In this document: positions 25,450 to 34,479 of the stretch, piece by piece
How positions within the stretch are numbered: the stretch's first letter is position 1
Layout: every line of letters starts with the position of its first letter
NCBI GenBank assembly: GCA_947632605.1
Contig: CANRPX010000009.1
Coordinates: forward strand, 1-50,541
Direction of reading: 5' to 3'
Length of the DNA: 50,541 nucleotides
Origin: an uncultured Clostridia bacterium
GTDB lineage: Bacteria > Bacillota > Clostridia > TANB77 > CAG-508
Notes under the pieces: model-generated
What the model saw: only the letters and a program-made list of their open reading frames with translations
Told to the model about the DNA's origin: nothing
Database searches by the model: none
Program-made: the position numbers and the translations under genes

Positions 25450-26664
25450 TTAATAAGAAAGTTCTTTAACCTCTTGTTTTTCTGTTCCATTAGCAGAAAC
25501 AACTGTAACTGTGATTTTATTATTTCCTTCTACTAAATCAAATGGTAATGATGCGTTTTTAGGATTTTCAACTGGTAATTTAATTGGATAATCAACATCA
25601 TTTACATTTAATCTTATTTCTTTAATTCCTGCTTCGCAATCCGTTGCAATTATTACTTGTTTTTCATTATCTTCTGCTTTTTCAATGCTTATATTTATTA
25701 TATCTTCATTTCCTTGATTTTCTACTATTTCAGTTGCTACTGTTTCTGTTTCATCAACACTTGATGCTGTTACTGTTACATCTGCATTTCCTTGTGGTAA
25801 GTCAAAACTAAATCTTGCTTCTCTTGGATTTGGATCATCTTCTGGGAATCCAACATATTGTTCTGCACCATCATTGATTTTTACTTTTATTTCTTTTAAT
25901 CCATTTTCATGGAAACAATATACATCTGCTTTTGTCTTGTCTGCTGAAATTGTTATTTTAACATCTGGTTTAGTAACTCCAGAGAAGTTTTTAGATTCTG
26001 TTGTAGTATTATTACTCTTATCTACTGCTACTATTGTTAAATCATTATTTCCTTTTAATATTTCAATTTCAAATTCTATTTGTTTTCCTTCTTCATCAGT
26101 TTCTTCAACTTTTTGCTCTTCTTCATCATTCCATCTATAAGTTACAAAATCAATTGCTGTTTCATCTGTTGCTATTATTTTTAGTTTTCTTTCATCTGTA
26201 ACTTCCAATTTTATAACTGGATATATCTTATCTTCTCCTGTTTCAGATGAAATAGCTTGCTCAAAAGTTGTTTCATTTTTATCTATATCAATTACTTTTA
26301 TATTTAATACATGATCACCTGCGAAAAGAGGAATCTCTGATTCCATAATTGATTCTCCGTTACCTTTTATAGTTGTTTCTTTTTCAGAATCCCAATTATA
26401 TATTAACTTTTCTATGACTTTATCATGTGTTACTTTTATTACTGCTGTTGTTTCTTTTTGCTCAATTGTTATTTGGGCTTTTGAAGTTGCTTGTGTAGGA
26501 ATGTTTGAATTATGTTTATTCTTATATATTCCATAAGCTCCACCTGCCAATAAACAAATTGCAAATATTGCTAAAATTATAGCAAATACTCTTACTATTT
26601 TGTCAGAACCGGAAGAACCTCCCCCAGAACTTTTATTTGGATTATAGTCTAATATTTGGTTCAT
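25450..26664 (-). CDS. Membrane-anchored surface protein with four Ig-like domains
   Basis: 404 aa. A short cytoplasmic part with a GGGSSGS linker, one helix at about 24-46 (VRVFAIILAIFAICLLAGGA), then about 350 extracellular residues in four related units of about 85 residues, each ending in a pattern such as GNNDLTIVAVD, GNADVTVTASS or GNNKITVTVVS. These look like bacterial Ig/cadherin-type domains. The start is ATG 26662-26664 (MNQILDYN) with GAGGTG 9 bases upstream; the longer frame begins at a GTG inside that site. No sortase signal. Likely cell-envelope structural or adhesive role. Confidence 0.75.
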   Translation of the reverse strand: MNQILDYNPNKSSGGGSSGSDKIVRVFAIILAIFAICLLAGGAYGIYKNKHNSNIPTQATSKAQITIEQKETTAVIKVTHDKVIEKLIYNWDSEKETTIKGNGESIMESEIPLFAGDHVLNIKVIDIDKNETTFEQAISSETGEDKIYPVIKLEVTDERKLKIIATDETAIDFVTYRWNDEEEQKVEETDEEGKQIEFEIEILKGNNDLTIVAVDKSNNTTTESKNFSGVTKPDVKITISADKTKADVYCFHENGLKEIKVKINDGAEQYVGFPEDDPNPREARFSFDLPQGNADVTVTASSVDETETVATEIVENQGNEDIINISIEKAEDNEKQVIIATDCEAGIKEIRLNVNDVDYPIKLPVENPKNASLPFDLVEGNNKITVTVVSANGTEKQEVKELSY

Positions 26665-26819
26665 ACTTATAAACACCTCGTTTACATTACTTCAAGCTTG
26701 ATTATATCATATAGGTATTTTGTTGTAAACACAAAAAATTACCTTTTTATACATTTTTTTCTAAGCTACAAATTACTTATAAAATACAATTTAAAACTTT
26801 AATTTAAAATAAAATTTAT

Positions 26820-26862
26820 TTTTTTATAAAAAAACTCTCCTTGCTTTTAAACAAGGAGAGTT
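26820..26862 (-). terminator. Terminator of the thioester-adhesin gene
   Basis: Perfect 11-base arms AACTCTCCTTG (26833-26843) and CAAGGAGAGTT (26852-26862), then TTTTT on the minus strand. Confidence 0.92.
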
Positions 26863-26890
26863 AATTTTTAAAAATCTGTTTTTTTATTTA

Positions 26891-29800
26891 TTATAAAACA
26901 TATTTTTTGATTAGAATTACACCTGTTGACATTATTGCAAGTACTACCATTGTTAAAGCAATATATGTTGGTGCAGTACCTGTTGAAATTCCTAAAAATA
27001 CATCTGCTGAATCTATATCATCTTCACCTGGTACTTTATTTCCTGGTGTTGAATCTATATCTGGTGTATTGCTGTCATTCTTATCTTGACTAATTTCTGC
27101 TGTATTTGTTTTTAAATTTAAGTTATTTTCATTATTAATCCATTTTAATACTACTTGAACAGATGCTGATGCGCCTGGTTCTAATCTAGTATCTGATAAT
27201 GCATTTGTTGTAATAACATTTTGTGAAACTTGTGTCCATTGTTTATTTTCTTCTTGTATAAATTCTAATCCTTCTGGGATATAATCAGTAATTTCAGTAG
27301 CATATCCTGCTATTTCACCTTCATTTTTAACTGTTACATTATATACAAATTTTACTGTTGTTGAATCGATTTTCTTTCTATGAATTTCTACTTTTTGTAA
27401 TCCATCAGCTGAAGTAAGTGAAATTTCTCTTGTTGTACCATCTTCTGTGATTATTATTTTAACTAAATCTTTTTGTAAGCTTAAGTCAAAATATTTTACA
27501 TATACTTGTTCATCATCAATGTCATCTTCACCTGGTTTATTGTTTCCTGGTGTTGAATCATTGTCTTCAACTGGATTTCCATTTTCATCTTCATCATCTG
27601 TTATTTCAGCTATGTTTTTAATTATTCTTTGAGAATCTTTTACATTACTTTCAACAACTTTAAATGCTATTTGAACATCTCTATAATCTAAGTCTTTTCC
27701 ATCAAAAGCATCTAATAAATTATCTTCATTTCTATCTTCAGATTTTTCTTTTGATAAATAATCTGTTTTTACTGATACTGCTTGGCTTAAATCAGATGTT
27801 TCATTTCCATTTTTATCATATAATTTCCAACCATATTTTTTGTTTATATCATTATCAGTTAAGAATTCTAATCCTTCTGGTAAATCATCTGATATTTCTT
27901 TAGCATATCCTGGTACAGTACCTTCATTATATACTCTAATTGTATATATAATTACATCATTGTTTTCTACTTGTAATGGTGAAGTTGTTGATGAGAAATT
28001 TACTTCTCCATTTGAATTAATTGAAACTTTTGGTTCTCTTCCTTCAACTTTTCCATTATTTAAACCTGTAATAAATTTTTGTAAGCTTAAATCAAATACA
28101 TCATCTTTTGTTGTTAAATCTTCATAATCATTATCATCTTGATTTTTATCATCTCCTGGATATTTGTCTGGATCTACTGTGTCTGGAGTTGAATCTCTAT
28201 CTGTTATATCTTCTCTATTTTCATCAGAGTCTTTTATTATTTCACCAATATTTCTTAAATTACTTCCTGAAACTTTATCTGTTAATACTATACATGTTAC
28301 TTGTATATCTTTATAATCTAATGTAGTAGATTTTTCTTTATCAAATGCTTTTAATAAATTATTTGTATCTGTTTCAGAAGATTTTAATTTAGTTGATGTT
28401 AATTTTGCTTTTCCAACTACTACATCTACATCATCTAAATTTTCTACATCACTAAAGTCATCTTTTGATAAATGAGCTTTTCCATTAGATATAGTACTTA
28501 ATTTTACTATTTGAGGATTATCTTTTGGTATTGACCAATAATTATCAATATTTGTTCTATGGTTTACTAAGAAACCTAATCCTTCTGGTATATAATCTGC
28601 AACTTCTTCTGCATATCCATCTAATTCACCTTCATTATATACTCTAATTGTATAAGTAACTATATCTCCTTGTTTTACAACAATAGGTGTTTTAGTAGTA
28701 GTATATGTTGCATCTGTACTTGTTCCATCTTTTAATTTTGAAACATCTACTTTTGGTTCTCTACTTGTTTTTGGAGCTTCTCCATTTATTTTTGTTATAA
28801 ATTTCTTTAAATTTAAGTCAAATGCTTTTCCTTCAACTTGAACTTTTTCAAAGTCATCATCATCTTGTCTTCCTTTATAGAAATAGTCACTATCATCTAA
28901 TTCAGGCTTATTATCATTGTGTCCTGTATAATCTGAAGTGTCATAATCTTTTTGTATATAATCATTATTTGATGGTTCTGAATCTCTATCTGCAATTTCA
29001 TCTTCTAATATTTCAGCAATATTTGTTATTATTGCTGATGCTGAAACATCACCTGTTATTCTACATTCCATTTGTACATAAGCACTATCTAGTTCTGTAT
29101 CATTTTCTTTATCAAAACCTTCAATATTTTTATCTTTTAAATAATCACTTGAATAAACAGTTACATTTTGTCCATCTGATACTTTTTGCCATTTATATAT
29201 TTCATTTATTTCACTATCTTCAACATATTCTAATCCTTTTGGTAAAGCATCAACTACTACTGGTCCTGCTGCATCAACATCTCCTTCATTGTATACTCTC
29301 ATTTCATATACAACTTTATCTCCTACTGATACTGATACAGGAGCTTTTTTATGTTTATATTCTGCTGTAGTTTCTGTTCCATCTTTTAATTTTGAAACAT
29401 CTACATCTGGTGTTCTATCTCCAAGATCTGGTTTTTCTCCATTTGATTTTGTTACTGAAATAATGTATTTTCTTAATGCAAAATCTGGAGCTGTTCTTTT
29501 TATTTCAACTGGTACAGTTGCTCTGTGTGGTGTGTTTGGTCTTGTTAACAATACTAATGGTTGATATACTTCAACATTATCATTATTTGTTGTTTTATTT
29601 TTCCAAACAGAAGCTTGTGTTTCATAAGTTGAATATGTTAATTCTAAAGTTATATTTGTTATTGTTGTATTTGTTTTTGGTAGATATATGTAATAATTTT
29701 GATTTAATATATCACTAACATTTTTATTTGTGAAAGTATTTTCTCCTTCAATTAAAATTTGATATTCATTTCTTGCAATTTCTGCACCTGTTTGATCTAA

Positions 29801-30739
29801 TAATTTTATTGAATATTCTTCTGGAGAAACAGTTCCTGCATTTACTTTAAATGGTCCTACAACATAATGTGTATCATTTTCTGTTGCAACAGGATTAGTT
29901 TCAGCAACTGAAGGATATGAACCCTCATATATTGAATCTGTTCTATCTTGTGCTGATTGTATTAAATATCTATATAAATAATTTGCTATTGGTTGACGTT
30001 GATTGTTTCCTGTTACATCATAATATGATTGATTATCATAAGGTGTCATATCCTCACCAACACCAGATAATCTAACTGCTGGTAAAGTAGTTACATCAAA
30101 TTCTGTACTATCTCTATTTGTGAAATACCAAATAGCATATTGTTGAATAACATCTATATCATCATCTGTTAAAGTAGCTTTTACAACTTCTAAATCATAC
30201 TCTGAACCTTCAAAAGCTTTTGCTAAATAGCTATCTTTTTGTTCTGGAGCTTCTTTTCTTAAATAAGAATTATTAAATAACCATTCTAGAGCTCTATAAT
30301 TTTCTGTCCAAAGTGCTTCATCAGCTGAAGCTGAAGTACTTAAATGTAATGATTTTACTTCTGCATTTGTAGAATCTTTAAAGTCTGCAACCTTTTTATA
30401 TTCAAGACTTTTTTGTCCTTCTGCTGTAGCTCCTGGGAATGATTTTTTAGCATTTAAACAATAGAATGCATTTGTATAATTATTATCTCCTTCTTCGATA
30501 ATTTTACAAATTATAACATCTCCTATTGTATAACCATGTTGAGCTGTATCATAAATTTCTTTTTGCTCATTGGTTAATGTTCCACTTGCTTCTTCTCCTC
30601 CTTCGTGTATTATAAGCGATTGTAAATTTGCAGTATCATCTTCTTGAGTTAGCTTTGCAAATACTGTTGTATAAGGAGTAATTAATGTGATTACACATGC
30701 TAATACAAAAGCTATTTTTACAATTCTTTTCTTTAACAT
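26891..30739 (-). CDS. Large thioester-domain surface adhesin with four Ig-like repeats
   Basis: 1282 aa. Signal peptide 1-29 (ends TTVFAK). Residues about 60-280 fit a thioester (TED/TQxA) domain: FYCLNAKK with Cys94, and IQQYAIWYF where Gln200 takes the bonding position. Four repeats follow at about 418-595, 640-850, 882-1065 and 1083-1230, each opening with FDLxLxK or FALRK, then VYNEG (or VKNEG), PEGLEF and closing with N(I/T)xEI and DSxP. Lys and Asn at these places suggest intramolecular isopeptide bonds. C-terminal helix 1257-1276 with KKYVL tail; no LPxTG. Isopeptide bonds and adhesion are inference. Confidence 0.85.
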   Translation of the reverse strand: MLKKRIVKIAFVLACVITLITPYTTVFAKLTQEDDTANLQSLIIHEGGEEASGTLTNEQKEIYDTAQHGYTIGDVIICKIIEEGDNNYTNAFYCLNAKKSFPGATAEGQKSLEYKKVADFKDSTNAEVKSLHLSTSASADEALWTENYRALEWLFNNSYLRKEAPEQKDSYLAKAFEGSEYDLEVVKATLTDDDIDVIQQYAIWYFTNRDSTEFDVTTLPAVRLSGVGEDMTPYDNQSYYDVTGNNQRQPIANYLYRYLIQSAQDRTDSIYEGSYPSVAETNPVATENDTHYVVGPFKVNAGTVSPEEYSIKLLDQTGAEIARNEYQILIEGENTFTNKNVSDILNQNYYIYLPKTNTTITNITLELTYSTYETQASVWKNKTTNNDNVEVYQPLVLLTRPNTPHRATVPVEIKRTAPDFALRKYIISVTKSNGEKPDLGDRTPDVDVSKLKDGTETTAEYKHKKAPVSVSVGDKVVYEMRVYNEGDVDAAGPVVVDALPKGLEYVEDSEINEIYKWQKVSDGQNVTVYSSDYLKDKNIEGFDKENDTELDSAYVQMECRITGDVSASAIITNIAEILEDEIADRDSEPSNNDYIQKDYDTSDYTGHNDNKPELDDSDYFYKGRQDDDDFEKVQVEGKAFDLNLKKFITKINGEAPKTSREPKVDVSKLKDGTSTDATYTTTKTPIVVKQGDIVTYTIRVYNEGELDGYAEEVADYIPEGLGFLVNHRTNIDNYWSIPKDNPQIVKLSTISNGKAHLSKDDFSDVENLDDVDVVVGKAKLTSTKLKSSETDTNNLLKAFDKEKSTTLDYKDIQVTCIVLTDKVSGSNLRNIGEIIKDSDENREDITDRDSTPDTVDPDKYPGDDKNQDDNDYEDLTTKDDVFDLSLQKFITGLNNGKVEGREPKVSINSNGEVNFSSTTSPLQVENNDVIIYTIRVYNEGTVPGYAKEISDDLPEGLEFLTDNDINKKYGWKLYDKNGNETSDLSQAVSVKTDYLSKEKSEDRNEDNLLDAFDGKDLDYRDVQIAFKVVESNVKDSQRIIKNIAEITDDEDENGNPVEDNDSTPGNNKPGEDDIDDEQVYVKYFDLSLQKDLVKIIITEDGTTREISLTSADGLQKVEIHRKKIDSTTVKFVYNVTVKNEGEIAGYATEITDYIPEGLEFIQEENKQWTQVSQNVITTNALSDTRLEPGASASVQVVLKWINNENNLNLKTNTAEISQDKNDSNTPDIDSTPGNKVPGEDDIDSADVFLGISTGTAPTYIALTMVVLAIMSTGVILIKKYVL

Positions 30740-30791
30740 AAAATCTACCTTCCTTTATATTATTTTACATAGTTACATTATTATATAATAT

Positions 30792-30819
30792 ATTTTAACT
30801 CTAAAAAAAAACATGTCAA
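30792..30819 (-). promoter_or_regulatory. Promoter of the adhesin gene
   Basis: TTGACA (30814-30819) and TAAAAT (30792-30797), 16-base spacer, followed by a leader of about 50 bases with AAGGAAGG. The rest of the divergent spacer (30820-31037) is AT-rich; I see no gene in it. Confidence 0.65.
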
Positions 30820-31037
30820 TATTTCATTTTAAACTGGTTTTATCTTTTCTTAGAGCAATATACATTACACAATACATATCAATTATATTACATTTTTGCC
30901 TTAAAATCAAGGCTTTATGTAAATTTTTGTGCTTTTTTGTTGATTTTTTAGGCTTTTTCAAAAAAGTGCTATATTTTTTTAATAAATTTGCATATAAAAT
31001 TTTCCTCACACATAGATTTATGTAGGAGAAATGCGCT

Positions 31038-32240
31038 ATGAAAAAAATTTTTATTTGTTTTATTATTTTTATGTTTTTACCAAATATTTTTTGTTTTGCA
31101 GATGATATTTTAGAATTTGAAGAAGAACCTTTAAATTTTTTAGAAGTTTCTTCTAAAGTAGATTCAGAACCTCAAACAAATTCTAAAAACATTGTTGCAA
31201 TAGACAGAAAAACTTTATCTATTTTGTATGAGAAAAATTCTAAAGAAAAGGTTGCTATGGCTTCAACAACAAAAATTATGACTTGCATAATAGCTTTAGA
31301 AAATTCCTCTTTAAATGAAGAAGTTATTGTTTCTAAAAATGCTGCTTCTACACATGGTTCCACTTTGGGTTTAACAACAAATATGAAAATTTCTATGAAT
31401 GATTTATTATATGGTTTAATGCTTAGATCTGGAAATGATTGTGCAATTGCTATTGCAGAACATATAAGTGGTTCAGTAGAGAATTTTTCTATTCTTATGA
31501 ATCAAAAATCAAAAGAATTAGGATTATTAAATACAAATTTTGTTACTCCTCACGGTTTAGATGATGACAATCACTATACTTCAGCTTATGAACTTGCTCT
31601 TCTTACAAATTATGCATTAAATAATGAAAAATTCAAAGAAATAGTATCTACTAAAAATTGTACTATTTATTTAAATGGAATTCCTAGAGATATTTCTAAT
31701 ACAAATGAACTTCTTGGCAATTTAGAAGGTGTTTATGGTGTTAAAACTGGATTTACTTTTAATGCTGGTAGATGTTTAGTATCTGCTTGTAAAAGAAGCA
31801 ATTTAGATATTATTGTTGTAGTCTTAGGAGCAGATACTAAAAATTTTCGTACTAAAGATAGCATAAACATAATTAATTATATATTTAATAATTATAATTA
31901 TATTAATATCTCTCATACTATTAATGAAGAATTTAATAAGTATGTTACATATTTTAATAATCATTATTTGTTAGAAAAAACTACTACTTTACCAAATTTA
32001 AAATTATCTAATTTAGAAAATTATGAATTTCCGTTTTCCAAAAATAAAGAATTAAATCTAAAAACAAAAATATATACTTTAAATAAATTTTCTTATAAAA
32101 CTGCTCCTGGTTCTAAAATAGGTGTTTTAGAATTATATAATAATGATAATTTAATCTGCAAAGTTGATATAATTCTTGAAAACAATTTAATTAAAAATGA
32201 TTGGAAATACTATTTTAAAAATATTCTAAGTTTATATTAA
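31038..32240 (+). CDS. D-alanyl-D-alanine carboxypeptidase (serine, PBP5-type)
   Basis: 400 aa with signal peptide (ends FCFADD). Trims the terminal D-Ala of stem peptides outside the membrane. Catalytic motifs in order: SxxK at Ser76-Lys79 (MASTTKIM), SGN at 131-133 (LRSGNDCA) and KTG at 236-238 (GVKTGFT). A beta-rich C-terminal domain follows from about 300 with no clear membrane anchor. AGGAGA stands before the ATG. First of two rightward envelope genes. Confidence 0.93.
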   Translation: MKKIFICFIIFMFLPNIFCFADDILEFEEEPLNFLEVSSKVDSEPQTNSKNIVAIDRKTLSILYEKNSKEKVAMASTTKIMTCIIALENSSLNEEVIVSKNAASTHGSTLGLTTNMKISMNDLLYGLMLRSGNDCAIAIAEHISGSVENFSILMNQKSKELGLLNTNFVTPHGLDDDNHYTSAYELALLTNYALNNEKFKEIVSTKNCTIYLNGIPRDISNTNELLGNLEGVYGVKTGFTFNAGRCLVSACKRSNLDIIVVVLGADTKNFRTKDSINIINYIFNNYNYINISHTINEEFNKYVTYFNNHYLLEKTTTLPNLKLSNLENYEFPFSKNKELNLKTKIYTLNKFSYKTAPGSKIGVLELYNNDNLICKVDIILENNLIKNDWKYYFKNILSLY

Positions 32241-32323
32241 ATATTGCTATCTAAAATTTATTTTTTATCATACAAACTTTTTTAATTAATTTACATTTTA
32301 AGTTTACTTGTTATAAATATGGG

Positions 32324-32350
32324 TATAATCTCCTTAAATCACTTAAGGAG
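32324..32350 (+). promoter_or_regulatory. -10 box and 8-base dyad over the ribosome-binding site of the CAP gene
   Basis: TATAAT (32324-32329) is followed at once by CTCCTTAA (32330-32337) and its complement TTAAGGAG (32343-32350), with a 5-base loop. The second arm contains the Shine-Dalgarno AAGGAG. The likely start point (about 32335-32337) falls inside the first arm, so this is either an operator or, if transcription starts further upstream, an RNA switch that hides the site. Confidence 0.55.
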
Positions 32351-32358
32351 GTATTTTT

Positions 32359-33108
32359 ATGAAAAATTTTATTCTAAAAAATAAAATTACAATTCTACTT
32401 TGCTCAATTATACTAATTCTAACTGTAAGTCTTTTTGCAACTTCTTTTGGAATGGAAAATTTTGAAACAGTAGATTCATCTTTAGGAATTGTAAATACAG
32501 ATTACTTAAATATGCGAAGTGGTACAGGAATAAATTTTAAATCAATCGATTTATTAAAGAAGAATGAATATGTAAAAATTTTTGGAAAAATTGGAGACTG
32601 GTATATAATTCAAAATGAGAGAAATAAAATTGGAACAGCACATCAAAAATATATAACTCCAACTTCAGAAGAGAAAGCTGCCACAACTAATAGTGAAGCA
32701 GTTGAAGAAACTTCAAATATGAATTTAACACAAGAAGAAACAGAAATATTTTCTTTAATTAATAAAGAAAGAAATAAAAATAATTTACCAAATTTTGAAA
32801 TTGATGAAAACCTTCAAAATGTTGCCAGGTTAAAAGCAAAAGATTTGGTAGAAAATAGTTATTTTTCACATATTTCCCCGACTTTAGGAACACCTTTTGA
32901 AATGCTTAAAAACAATGGTATTTCTTACAAAACTGCTAGTGAAAATATAGCTGGTAATTCAAGTGTTTCTGGAGCAGTAGAAAGCTGGCTTAATTCCGAA
33001 GATCATAAGAAAAATATATTAAGTAATGATTACAACTATACTGGTATAGGGGTTGTAGATAGCATTGCTTATGGAAAAATTATTGTTGAATTATTTATAG
33101 GAAAATAG
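32359..33108 (+). CDS. Secreted SH3b - CAP (SCP/PR1) domain protein
   Basis: 249 aa. N-terminal membrane/signal helix at 8-28, an SH3b domain at about 40-102 (TDYLNMRSGTGINFKSIDLL, then VKIFGKIGDWYII), a Thr/Ser/Glu-rich linker, and a CAP domain at about 124-248 (IFSLINKERNKNNLPNFEID, SYFSHISP, ASENIAG, SEDHKKNILS, YTGIGVV). SH3b would bind cell wall; bacterial CAP domains are secreted with largely unknown roles. AAGGAGGT before the ATG, within a dyad. Confidence 0.9.
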   Translation: MKNFILKNKITILLCSIILILTVSLFATSFGMENFETVDSSLGIVNTDYLNMRSGTGINFKSIDLLKKNEYVKIFGKIGDWYIIQNERNKIGTAHQKYITPTSEEKAATTNSEAVEETSNMNLTQEETEIFSLINKERNKNNLPNFEIDENLQNVARLKAKDLVENSYFSHISPTLGTPFEMLKNNGISYKTASENIAGNSSVSGAVESWLNSEDHKKNILSNDYNYTGIGVVDSIAYGKIIVELFIGK

Positions 33109-33127
33109 TTTAAATTAAAGTTTTATT

Positions 33128-33164
33128 ATAAAAAAATCCTGAATTTAAAAATTCAGGATTTTAA
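33128..33164. terminator. Bidirectional terminator between the CAP gene and rpsU
   Basis: Arms AAAATCCTGAATTT / complement (about 33133-33146 / 33149-33162), T-runs on both strands. Confidence 0.9.
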
Positions 33165-33170
33165 ATAATA

Positions 33171-33341
33171 TTAAAATTTTCTTTTTCTTGCAGCCTCTGA
33201 CTTTTTCTTTCTTTTTACGCTAGGTTTTTCATAATGTTCTCTTTTTCTAACTTCTTGTAATACTCCATTTCTTGCACATTGTCTTTTAAATCTTTTAAGA
33301 GCATCTTCTATATTTCCATTATTAACTTTAACTTCTGACAT
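33171..33341 (-). CDS. rpsU: 30S ribosomal protein S21
   Basis: 56 aa, basic, with [20 protein letters not shown] at the start and [14 protein letters not shown] at the end. It helps base-pairing of mRNA leader and 16S rRNA 3' end. Start at ATG 33339-33341 with GGAGGGG 8 bases upstream; the longer open frame is leader sequence. Not linked here to gatB/yqeY as in some Firmicutes. A very strong promoter precedes it. Confidence 0.96.
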   Translation of the reverse strand: MSEVKVNNGNIEDALKRFKRQCARNGVLQEVRKREHYEKPSVKRKKKSEAARKRKF

Positions 33342-33431
33342 TATTTTTCCCCTCCTTCCGAAGCCTAAAAACATCTTGTGGGATTCAATCTTTTATGTAA
33401 TAAATCCTTTAGATTCGCTTAACTGTTTAAT

Positions 33432-33460
33432 ATTATACATTCCAAACCTTGTTTTGTCAA
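33432..33460 (-). promoter_or_regulatory. Consensus promoter of rpsU
   Basis: TTGACA (33455-33460), 17-base spacer, TATAAT (33432-33437): both boxes exact. It abuts the stop codon of prs, and a leader of about 85 bases separates it from the rpsU start. Confidence 0.85.
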
Positions 33461-33463
33461 TAC

Positions 33464-34411
33464 TTAATTTGTTTCAAATAATTCCCCAATTGATGTTTCT
33501 TCATGTATTCTTTTTATTGCTTCTCCAAATAATTCTGATATTGAAACAACTGTTATTTTTTCAATTTGTTTTATTTTTGGTAAAGGAACTGTACTTGTCA
33601 TTACTAATTCTTTTAATTCTGATTTTTGAATTCTTTCAATAGCTGGTCCAGAAAGAATTCCATGAGTACAACCAACATATACATCTTTTGCACCAAATTT
33701 TTTTACAACATTTATAGTTTCAATTATAGAACCTGCTGTATCTACTTCATCATCAAATACTAAAGCATTCTTTCCTTTAATATCACCTATAACACTATTT
33801 GAAATAGCTCTATCATCATTTCCATCTCTTCTTTTATCTACTAATGCTATTGGACAATTAAAATGTTTTGCATATTTATAAGCCTTTTTAGAACTTCCTG
33901 CATCTGTTGCAACAACTACTTTGTTTTCTATATTTTTCAAATCAAAATATTTTTCAAGTAAGCTCTCACCTGTTAAAACATCACAATTTATATTAAAATA
34001 TGCTTGAATTGCTTTATTATGCAAATCACAGGTTAAAACTCTATCTGCTCCTGCAGCTTCAATTAAGTTAGCAAAAAGTTTAGCAGTAACAGGTATTCTA
34101 GGTTGATCTTTTTTATCAGATCTTGAATATATGTAATATGGTAAAACTACTGTAATTCTTTTTGATGATGCTCTTTTTATTGCATCTACTGTAATTAATA
34201 ATTCCATTATTCTTTCATTTACTGGTGGTTCTGTTGTTTGTATTACAAAAACATCTTTATCTCTAACACTTTCCAATATTTGAACGAAATTATTATCATT
34301 TTTGAATTTCATTCTGTTAATTTTTCCTTCTTCGATTTTTAGATAATTACAAACTTCTTTTGTAAATTTTTCTGCTGAGTCACTACATGCAAATACTTTT
34401 AAATTCTCCAT
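33464..34411 (-). CDS. prs: Ribose-phosphate pyrophosphokinase
   Basis: Makes PRPP from ribose 5-phosphate and ATP for nucleotide and amino acid synthesis. 315 aa. The C-terminal motif LVFDDEVDTAGS is the PRPP-binding loop; RSDKKDQPRIPVTAKLFANL and LTCDLHNKAIQAYF are the ATP and flexible-loop regions; VATDAGSSKKA follows. The N-terminus lacks the standard SGxxx start and reads ENLKVFACSDSAEKF. An 8-base hairpin separates its Shine-Dalgarno from the ATG. Confidence 0.95.
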   Translation of the reverse strand: MENLKVFACSDSAEKFTKEVCNYLKIEEGKINRMKFKNDNNFVQILESVRDKDVFVIQTTEPPVNERIMELLITVDAIKRASSKRITVVLPYYIYSRSDKKDQPRIPVTAKLFANLIEAAGADRVLTCDLHNKAIQAYFNINCDVLTGESLLEKYFDLKNIENKVVVATDAGSSKKAYKYAKHFNCPIALVDKRRDGNDDRAISNSVIGDIKGKNALVFDDEVDTAGSIIETINVVKKFGAKDVYVGCTHGILSGPAIERIQKSELKELVMTSTVPLPKIKQIEKITVVSISELFGEAIKRIHEETSIGELFETN

Positions 34412-34420
34412 TTTCTCTTT

Positions 34421-34449
34421 GCATTAATTTCTATTAATGCTCTCCTTTT
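34421..34449 (-). promoter_or_regulatory. Hairpin between the Shine-Dalgarno and start codon of prs
   Basis: On the minus strand AAAAGGAGA (34441-34449) is followed by arms GCATTAAT / ATTAATGC (34433-34440 / 34421-34428) with a 4-base loop, then AAAGAGAAA and ATG. The linear distance from GGAG to ATG is about 30 bases; folding would bring it to about 10. Confidence 0.6.
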
Positions 34450-34479
34450 TATTTTATTTAGGTTTTAGATTACCTATAA

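Noticed and set aside
26891..27100. Search for an LPxTG-type sorting motif at the adhesin C-terminus
   Set aside because: Residues before the helix read VFLGISTGTAPTY; no LPxTG, NPxTN or similar motif could be defended.
28822..29370. 182 aa plus-strand open frame rich in Leu, His and Tyr
   Set aside because: Antisense of the adhesin repeats; low-complexity composition is the complement of Asp/Asn/Lys-rich codons, with no ribosome-binding site.
30813..31025. 70 aa plus-strand frame in the spacer before the carboxypeptidase gene
   Set aside because: Phe-rich product of AT-rich DNA without a site; it overlaps the divergent adhesin promoter.
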